In this document: piece after piece, positions 11,801 through 20,800 of the stretch
Layout of the letters: each line of letters opens with the position of its first letter
Position numbering within the stretch: the stretch's first letter is position 1
Source: Mesostigma viride
Taxonomy: Eukaryota > Streptophyta > Mesostigmatophyceae > Mesostigmatales > Mesostigmataceae
DNA: 64,000 nucleotides
Assembly: GCA_009746045.1 (NCBI GenBank)
Contig: RPFO01000213.1
Coordinates: 7,619,694 to 7,683,693 of the forward strand
Reading direction: 5' to 3'
Notes under the pieces: generated by a model
Databases searched by the model: none
What the model saw: only the letters and a program-made list of their open reading frames with translations
What the model was told of the DNA's origin: nothing
Translations under genes and position numbers: made by a program

Positions 11801-14800
11801 ACATCCAGCCAAAACAGCACACTCCGTCGTGTGTCCGGCGTGGCACCTCGGTGTCAAGAATATGCCCCATCTAAGCCTAACAAGCCCAGCACCTGCAGTG
11901 CTGAGTAAAGTTCGGGTAGTCTGTGTTCAGTCATAAATATGATTTCTGGCGTGTAGAGCTATATATTTACTACAACTCTGCAACTGGAACCACCTCAATC
12001 TGAGGTCCAGGTAAAAAAGTTATAAGTGTTTGAGTATTTACGATATTATATGTGCCTGGGTCACTATAAGGCCCTAGGACCTTTCTCAATTATGTTGCGT
12101 GACGCACGGGCCCTAAAGGCCAGGCGTGAATAATTCTGCCTCACATATATATTACACTATAATTTCTATGGGTCGACAGTAGCTAACATTTGACACTTTT
12201 ATTAAGTGTTGACTACATGTCAGTTATAAAATATAAACTTAACCTGTGATTCTAGCCGAGCACCAATCATAGGTGACGGCGGTGTTACCTGCAGCAATAT
12301 CCACTCATCCGATAAGGTGCTGGCTATGGACGAAGCACAGTAGTTTTTTATCATTTTAATACAAAGTCAATATCAAACCAGTAAAGCAATATTCATTCGA
12401 TCTTTCACAGCCTTGCCACCAGTCCTGGAATTTTGACATGGTATCGAGCGGGGTGGCCAACTAAATTGCTACAACTGGTCCCATTTATCGGGCAAATTGA
12501 CTCTTTGTATCGGCACTTTACGCCAGTCGTGCATATCCTTGAAGGGTTTCCCTGTATCGAAATTCAAGAACTCGAGTATTTGGACGATCGTCTCTATCTC
12601 GTATTCGCTGTTCTCAACCATCGTCGCATATTAATATTAATCTTTACCATTACGGACTGAGCGTCTACGGGTTTCTCGGTTGTGACCAGATTTTAACCTT
12701 GCCGAGACAATCATGTCCGCAGCCGCGACAGCAGCAGCTACGAAAGCGACAAAAGAGGCACTGACAGAGGGCCGCGAAAAGAATCAGGTCGCGTTCCTCA
12801 TTGACCTCGGTGCCAAGCAGGACAGACAGCATCCCGAATGCTGTCACTACGGCCAGAAAAGGAATCTTCGTGTTGTCCCACTTAACTGGATCGAGGCCAT
12901 CGAACTGTGTAATATTTTTGCAGGCCTGGAGTATATTCAGATCTTTTGTCGCTTTCGTAGCTGCTGCTGTCGCGGCTGCGGACATGATTGTCTCGGCAAG
13001 GTTAAAATCTGGTCACAACCGAGAAACCCGTAGACGCTCAGTCCGTAATGGTAAAGATTAATATTAATATGCGACGATGGTTGAGAACAGCGAATATGAG
13101 ATAGAGACGATCGTCCAAATACTCGAGTTCTTGAATTTCGATACAGGGAAACCCTTCAAGGATATGCACGACTGGCATAAAGTGCCGATACAGGGAGTCA
13201 ATTTGCCCGATAAATGGGTCCAGTTGTAGCAATTTAGTTGGCCACCCCGCTCGATACCATGTCAAAATTCCAGGACTGGTGGCAAGGCTGTGAAAGATCG
13301 AATGACTGGTTTGATATTGACTTTGTATTAAAATGATAAAAAACTACTGTGCTTCGTCCATAGCCAGCACCTTATCGGATGAGTGGATATTGCTGCAGGT
13401 AACACCGCCGTCACCTATGATTGGTGCTCGGCTAGAATCACAGGTTAAGTTTATATTTTATAACTGACATGTAGTCAACACTTAATAAAAGTGTCAAATG
13501 TTAGCTACTGTCGACCCATAGAAATTATAGTGTAATATATATGTGAGGCAGAATTATTCACGCCTGGCCTATAGGGCCCGTGCGTCACGCAACATAATTG
13601 AGAAAGGTCCTAGGGCCTTATAGTGACCCAGGCACATATAATATCGTAAATACTCAAACACTTATAACTTTTTTACCTGGACCTCAGATTGAGGTGGTTC
13701 CAGTTGCAGAGTTGTAGTAAATATATAGCTCTACACGCCAGAAATCATATTTATGACTGAACACAGACTACCCGAACTTTACTCAGCACTGCAGGTGCTG
13801 GGCTTGTTAGGCTTAGATGGGGCATATTCTTGACACTCGGGACGTGGAGCGAGCACCCAAAACGGGGGAAAATGTGTCCGGAGGCAGAATTTTGGCGACG
13901 GAGTGCACTCCTGTCGAAATTTTTAGGGCGGCGCGAAGGAAAAGTTTCAGGAGTGCACTCTTCCCGCCGGTCCGGCGCCTGGTTTTAGGAAAAGGAGTGC
14001 GCTGTTGTGATCCCGCTAGCTCGATCTGGCGTTTGATTTTAAGTTCAGGAGTCCGCTTTGGCCCTGCTATACTTACTTACAACTTACGCTGAGAGCTTTC
14101 GAAGTATTGGTTGATTCTAGGAAGACGTATCAACTTTCATGCAGGCGTCAGGTTGTTGTTGTTGTTGATTCTGACACGGGACGTGGCGTCAGGCAATAGG
14201 CATCGAATTTCTGCCGGCTTGACGTTCTTGCAAGTTGCAAACCACCGTTGCACCAACAACCAGCCTGAAGCCGGAGCACTGCAGTACAAAATGTTTAATC
14301 ATCATTGAACTGCTCCTCCTTGGAGACTATGCTAATATTATAGCTTACTAAAAGCTTTTAATAAGAGATGCTACAAAAAGTGCCATGTGTCGTACAACCA
14401 ACGTAGCTCGTAGTAGCACACTCCCAAAGTTGCCGTTTTCGATCCGGCGCAGCCTATTGGCTGACAGAGCGCACTCGGCCATTTTTCACTTTGGCTGGCG
14501 CCGGGCGGCGCGGTAGGCCAAACCAGGGAGCGCGCTCTTGTGCGATTTTAGGGGGGATGTCCCCCCTCCTGCTGTGGCGGAGGGTGAAGTGGCGGATGCG
14601 TCAGTGCCAGAGGCCACCCAGCCAGCAGCGGAGGCTATTCCCACGATGGAGGGCGAGCCTGGGCAGAGGACGCGGTACCGGAAGAGAAAGGAAGACGCAT
14701 GGGGAAAAGAGCACGCAGAAGGGCCCTCTGACAGCATTGAGCTGACCGGAGGAGGCCAAGGGGAGGAGCTGCAGACGAACGGTGGTAAGACGGCCCGTGT

Positions 14801-17800
14801 GTCTCATGCAGTCGTTCCTTCTGTAGTTTCTGCGGACGCTAGGGCTAGGGGTGATGTGGCTCCTTCTGTGGGTAGTGATGCTCGCGCTTTGCCAGGCTCT
14901 AGGCCCCATATGAGTGCTCTAGTTGTGATGACCGACCAGAAGCCTCTTAAGCCACCCGTGAGTCAGGAGGAGTTAGACAAGTGGTTTGAGGATATGGAGC
15001 TAGTCACCTACTCCGTAGATCCCACTGTCAACCTCGTCCAGGTGTTCCATGCCGAGTGTTCCATGCCGAGCGTCCACAGAAACTACATGAGGAACGACTG
15101 CATCAGACACACGGGTTGTCTTACCACCGTTGGCCTGCAGCTCCTCCCCTTGGCCTCCCCCCGTCAGCTCAATGCTGTCAGAGGGCCCTTCTGCGCGCTC
15201 CTTCCCCCGTGCGTCTTCCTTTCTCTTCCGGTACCTCGTCCTCTGCCCAGGCTCGCCCTCCATCGTGGGAATAGCCTCCCCTGCTGGCTGGGCGACCTCT
15301 GGCACTGACGCATCCGCCACTCCACCCTCCGCCACGGCCGCATTGCTCCCGCCGCCGACCCCGTTCTTGCCCTTAAGCATTATGGACACAAACACCAGAT
15401 GGTAGCTCTGAAAGCCAAGCGCTCTAACCCGACGAGGCCTTACCAAGCGGCTCGGCCTCCTTGCTCAGCCATGCTTGTTTCGACTCACGCTCTTGCTGGG
15501 CTCTCACGCCCGCTGTTTCTACAACTGCGTGACGGGACGTTGCGCGACCTCCGGGTCCGCGTTAAAGACACCGTATACGCACCCCACAGGTCGCAGGCTG
15601 TCGTGTTGACGCTCTACAGCAATCCTGGGTTTGCTGGGGTTCCGGAACCCTTGCAGACTCCTTACCCAACGCGTGTCCCCGTTGGCGAGCTGGTTTTGCT
15701 CACCCCGCCCTTGCCGATCGTACTCGTGAACCGAATCCCTAGGCAGGTTCAACTCGGACCCCTGCTCTGCCTCGTGGATTTGCTGTGCCAACCTCACCAC
15801 GATCCCCATCGGGTGGTCAGTGTAGGTGTGGAACACGTCGTTTGGCGACCTCTCAACACCGGCCTCTATCGTTACCGAAAGGCCTGGCGCAGATGCCGCT
15901 CTCGTGCGCCGAGGAGTATCCAAGTAAGTGTAAATCCCAAGTGGATTGGTGGTAATGACGAACCTATCTGCCTGCCCTCTTGCTTCCTGCAAAAGCACGG
16001 CGACCAAGTTCTCAATAGTTTGTGAAAACACCTCAGCCGGCCCCTACGGATTTACCTCCTCGCGCCTTCTCGCTTCCCAGAATTCGTCGGTTTCTGGAAT
16101 CCCCTCGCCTAGCACCGCCGTTGCCACCCAGTGGTTGAATAGGCGCGTGCTTCCCAGCGCTACAGCCACGATCTGGCAGTGAGAGTGATAGGGGGTTGAG
16201 CTACGCTTAAGCTGGGCATACACTACACCATGTATTTGGGCACTCCAAACACACAGAGATGTTTGCTTGGAAGCTAGGAAAGAAGGCTCTTGTGGATGCC
16301 TGCGCTGCTGCTGCTGCTGCTGAGAACTGTGTTTGTCAGGAGAATCAGATTCACCCACCACGGCCCCACGCTAGAGAGCCTGCTAGAGAGCGGGGAGATA
16401 TCCAGGTAGATATACAGCACATTCGTGGTTTGTACCTGTTGGTGGGGGTGGATAGGTTCAGCTGGTATCGGATGTTGACCATCTTGCCTGGCATGGAAGA
16501 GCATCAATTGTTATTGGGTCTCCACTCTTTCTTGCCACGCTTTGGGGTGTACAACTTGGTGCAAGGTGACCTGCAGTTTGACTTCTTGAGAAAGCATGCT
16601 GACCAGCTTCCTTGTAAGCTGGTAGTGGTCCCTAGAGAGAGTCATGGGCAGCAGGGCGCTGTAGAGAGATCTATCCGTGAGGTAAAAACAGTGGTGCTAG
16701 CAGCAAGGAATGTGCCAGTGGTAGCATCTGCCTTAGAAAGGGCAGCCTGGTGCAAGGGGATAGAGGAGCAGCTGAACCACAGGGTAAACTATTACTATGA
16801 TTGTGTGGCATTCTCTACCGTGGCAGCGCAGTTTGGGTTGTTGTCCCCAGAGATAGTGGGTGCCTGCCTAAGGAAGGCAAATAGGGTGGTTGCTCGGCTC
16901 AGACGCAAGGACAAGGGCTGGAAGATGCTAAGGCTCCAAGTGGGAATGGGGGTCAGGATGTGGAAGGAGCCATCAATACCAAGTTAGCATATTCGGGCAC
17001 CAATGTGCTAGTTGGATGCAGGGTGAGGAGACCTTTCTAACGCCGTGGTGACCGCTTGAAACAGACAAGGGACGTGAAAGTTATCGAGTCCCAAAGTACT
17101 GCCAACCGGCGGCGGCGGCAGTGCACACCGAGGTCTCAGTGGACAGGACACGTGGCAGGCAGGGCCTGCACAGGCTTAGTTTGGACCATCACGTGACTAA
17201 GGTCCACGGAGGCTCAGGACGCAACGGTCATGTGGCTAAGTAGAGGCCAGTAGGCCAGTCACGGGCTCTGCAGGGACGCGCATCCGTGCAGGGCTGTGAC
17301 AGGAACTGGTGATACCTAGTCACGGGATGTCAGATATCCTTACCGCTGCCTGCAGCAAGGATGCCAGGTAGCGGTAAGCAGAGCTCTGCAAGGTAGCGGT
17401 GCACTGTGCTGGGCCGATGGGAGATGCCTTAGGGCACATTGGAAACGAGATGACATAAAGCTATGGCCTAAGGCAGGTCAAGGCAGTTCCTTACGTATAC
17501 GCCGCGGTTGTTGCCCTGTGCAAGCAAGCCAGCGAGAGCGATACCTGGTGTGAGGAAGCAAAGGTTGCTGCCAAGCGACCTCGGTCAAGCTAGTAGCGGA
17601 AAGGACCAGGAGCTCACAGCTGCCTGGCCAGTTCCGCTAAATCGTATTATTGATTTCCTGCCATTTTCATGTCTGGCGCATCTTCTTCGGGCCGCTAAAT
17701 GATTTACGTGGGCAGGGGTTGGTCGCAGCAAGTAATGGATCGACTGAGATATACATTCGCCTTGAGTGAAGGAGCAATGGCTTGCTCGGTGCATCATTGA

Positions 17801-20800
17801 CAAATTCATGCACCGTGATGAGAAGCAGGATTTTGCGACAAGCACGCAGTCACTGTTGTGAGTGTTGTCACACTCAACTGCAATACCTGCACAGGCAGCC
17901 ATCCTGACCGCTGGCAAACGTTCGTCATCCAGGCAGGGAAACTTCCGTTGAAACCACTAAGTGGCATCGTGTCCCCCATCGCACCCCATCCCGCCACCAC
18001 CACCACCATTGCCCCCGCAGCGGGCACGGGGGTTCACAAGACAAGGGGCACCCCCTAATTTCCACCACGCTGAGCTCTTGCCCTCTGTCTAAACCCCACC
18101 TCGACAACCATGACAACGTCCGCAACCGCCAGCACAACCACCACTGTCCACACGCCACACACCTGTGGGTCCGGGAACTTTGCCGGGTCAAAGTCAAAAT
18201 CGCCGTAGTTGACCTGCCACCTGTCATCGATCTCCATGACCGCACGCGGGAAGCCCTTCCCCACGATCTCCTCCGCATAGCGCTCCACCATGGCCTGCGT
18301 GACGGCACTATAGAAGCGCGCCCACGAGCTCCATATGGGGCGCCGCAGCAGCCGCGAGAGGCTCTCGAACAAAGCTGGTCCCTCAGGCGGTGATAATGAT
18401 GACAGAGGTGACGGCGGGGAGGATGAGGATGATGGGTGGGGCAGCGCGGAGAGAGCCTGTGTTGCCGCGTCCTTGGCGTCGGCGGCTGCGACAAGGACCA
18501 CTCGGAGGGTCAGGTGGTCGGGGTCCTGCACGGCTGTCGGCACAATAGCAAGTCGACGTCCATGGCCACCAGGATAGCCCGGCATGTCATCACATACACA
18601 CGGGATAGGTTTGATTTGGTGAACGTCCACGGCGGCCATCACAGAAGTGAGGCCCGCCCCGTGCCAGCAAGTGTGCGTGGCGCACCATCTTCACATTGAA
18701 CACACGGCTTGAGAGAGGGAGAAGAAGATGCGAGCAAGGTAAACAAGGTAAATGTGAACAAGGAGAAGATGTGAACAAGGTAAATGTGATGGGGTGCTTG
18801 GGGTTACAATCTGGGGTCACTATCAACCACGTTGATAGTCCTGCTTTCGCGCGCGGTGGCATGGAAAACCAGAAAGCTGGCGCACATCCTAAAGCCCGCA
18901 TTCCCATAACACACCTTTCCGCAGAACAGCAAGTGTGAATACAGGGAGACCTACACCGTGACAAGTATGAGTGAGCTGTGACAAGTATGAGTACATGGTG
19001 ACAAGTATGAGTGCACCGTGACAAGTATTAATACATTGTGACAATACATTGTGACAAGTGTCCATGAATGGTGACAAGTATGAAACAACGGTGACAAGCA
19101 GCAAAAAATGTTAGGAAAGGACGAGCTAGTTAACCTCAGCAACAGCTATTCCATTAAAGGGCCATACAGGTCACGCTGACTAAAGCCACATAGGTGGAGG
19201 TGAGAATGACAAACAAAACTAACATCGCATACAAGCTAGCTATCATTTGGTTGGGTAGGACACCTGCCACGCGGCGATGGGCAGGGCTGGCTATCCCAAC
19301 GGGCCCAAGCAGCAAAGACAGAAATTGTCCATGCAGCGAAGACGGAAAATTCATGACAAAAACATTGCAGCTGCCACAGAGAGCAGGACCAGCAAGCGTG
19401 TCAAAGCCGTATGCTTACTTCCGCTGGCCGGCACCCAATCACTTAGCGGGTGGCTGACGTTTGGAGTGTGGAAGTCTACCCGGCTCTGCATACAGACAGA
19501 GCAGAGAGACACAGAGGCCAGAAAGCCAGGATTTTATAAGAGGAGCTTTAGGTCTAGCTCTAACTCTAACCCAAGTCTCAGTTCCCACAACCACAGAACG
19601 TACCTTGATGTGTCAGGACAAAAGACTGCAAATGCACGGAAGGACCAGCTGCTCGGGAATGAAACAAACATGGGCCATCCCTGGCCAGGTGACCATTCTA
19701 ATAGGAAAGAAGCATCATCATAGCAAATATATTGATAGTATGCTATGATGTCAGAGAAGACCATGTGCTTCAGGTATAGAGTTATGTGCTTCAGGTATAG
19801 TTTGTACACCAGTTTGTAAGCGGCAAGTCTCCGCCAATTTTGCGCCGCCTGCTGATGGATGCATCCACTATGGTACCAGAGTGGATGCATAGCGGATGGG
19901 TGCAAGGGGATTGGCAGCAAACTCAGCAAGCACACACAAGAGAGAGAGAGCATCATCTTCAGAGGCACAGGAACAGGGCAAAGCCAAAAGATTTTATGAA
20001 CAAACGCTTTAAGACAGTTCTGCATAAACAAGGCAAGAGTACCCGACCACATAGGAACACCACATACTAGGACAGGCAAAGCTGGCGCACGCTACCTGCA
20101 GGCGCAAAAGGCCATCCCCTTTCCGGTGCTCGTCTTCGGCGAACGGCAAAATCTCTCTTGTTGCGTTGTCGCTCTGCAGGGGGGGTAGTGGGTGTACCGA
20201 TTGCGAAGAAAGCGTTTATCAATATGAAAAGAATACGAAGACCATGCATGAAAATAGAGGCTGGACAGCCTCCTATCCAGTGCTTCTGCTAACGCAACGT
20301 TTTAGTCAAATGTTGACGCAAACACTAGAAATTCTGTAAAAAAGTCAACATTTTAGGTCCAAAGTCAACACCTTGACGCCATCTTTTGTGCGCGCACGTT
20401 GGCAGCAATTTGACGCGCATGTACTGGTCGAAAGTCAACTTGTGGACGAGCACGATCGAGGGGGCCAGGGCCTTCCCTGACTCTGGGTAAGGCCACGGCG
20501 TCAGTCATGTGACTACAGTACATGCAATAGACCCTGTTTGTACAGAGCTACCTAGTTTGGACGCTTACAGCACAAGCAACATGAAATATGCTTTGAGGGG
20601 GTAGTCCCATCCATACCAGGACAAAGCGCTGTATGGAGGAAAAGTTAAATTGTTGACGCAACGCTAGGGCAAAAGTCAACATCTTGAGGGAAGAGTCGGG
20701 CTGAAAAGTCCACATTTTGACGTTTCCCAAAAACCCTTAGCAGAAGCACTGATCCCGTCATCAGCCTCACTGTTTCTTTACACTTCCCTGCGCGGTAGGG

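Larger units (their letters stand above)
11852..13835. mobile_element. Palindromic Copia-type element, two 5' halves head to head
   Basis: Left half (plus strand): LTR 11852-12438, primer-binding-site-like TGGTATCGAGCG from 12439, leader, and gag start at ATG 12713 (MSAAATAAATKATK). Right half (minus strand): the same order from 13835 inward, LTR 13835-13260, with gag ATG at 12985. The arms are near-identical, with a handful of substitutions and one 11-nt deletion. A unique 187-nt loop (about 12756-12942) extends only the minus-strand gag, reading FDGLDPVKWDNTKIPFL as in Copia-type gag N-termini. A 5-bp CTCGG duplication flanks the whole, so it integrated as one inverted molecule. Confidence 0.85.
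11791..14570. mobile_element. hAT-like non-autonomous DNA transposon
   Basis: The 16-bp perfect terminal inverted repeats are AGGAGGGGGGACATCC at 11791-11806 and its complement at 14555-14570. They are flanked by the 8-bp duplication GCTGTGGC. Eight-bp duplications with short inverted repeats are typical of the hAT superfamily. Subterminal palindrome-like motifs of the form GAGYGCRCTC recur at 13901, 13951, 13995 (partial), 14467 and 14528, with related copies at 11817, 14049 and 14415; they may bind transposase. No transposase ORF is present. The Copia-type palindrome (11852-13835) is inserted inside, so the element alone is about 0.8 kb. Confidence 0.8.
10122..17693 (+). mobile_element. Retroelement-like unit with 476-bp terminal direct repeats
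   Basis: Two 476-bp direct repeats (10122-10597 and 17218-17693) differ at only about ten positions. They bracket a gag-like frame, an inverted copy of that frame and an integrase-like ORF. The arrangement looks like an LTR retrotransposon that lost its protease and reverse transcriptase and suffered an internal inverted duplication. The repeats lack TG...CA ends, and I found no target duplication outside them, so the LTR interpretation is provisional. The unit sits in GH31 intron 18162-9584, same strand as DNAJC21-like, opposite to its host. Two further elements are nested inside. Confidence 0.65.

Noticed and set aside
12433-12660. 75-codon ORF (MTWYRAGWPTKLLQL...) present on both strands
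   Set aside because: It begins in the primer-binding-site-like region of the Copia-type element and lies in its non-coding leader; it appears twice only because the element is palindromic.
10100-17720. Target-site duplication for the outer direct-repeat unit
   Set aside because: Flanks tgtaccagtacat (left) and gctaaatgattt (right) share no convincing 4-6-bp word, so none is claimed.
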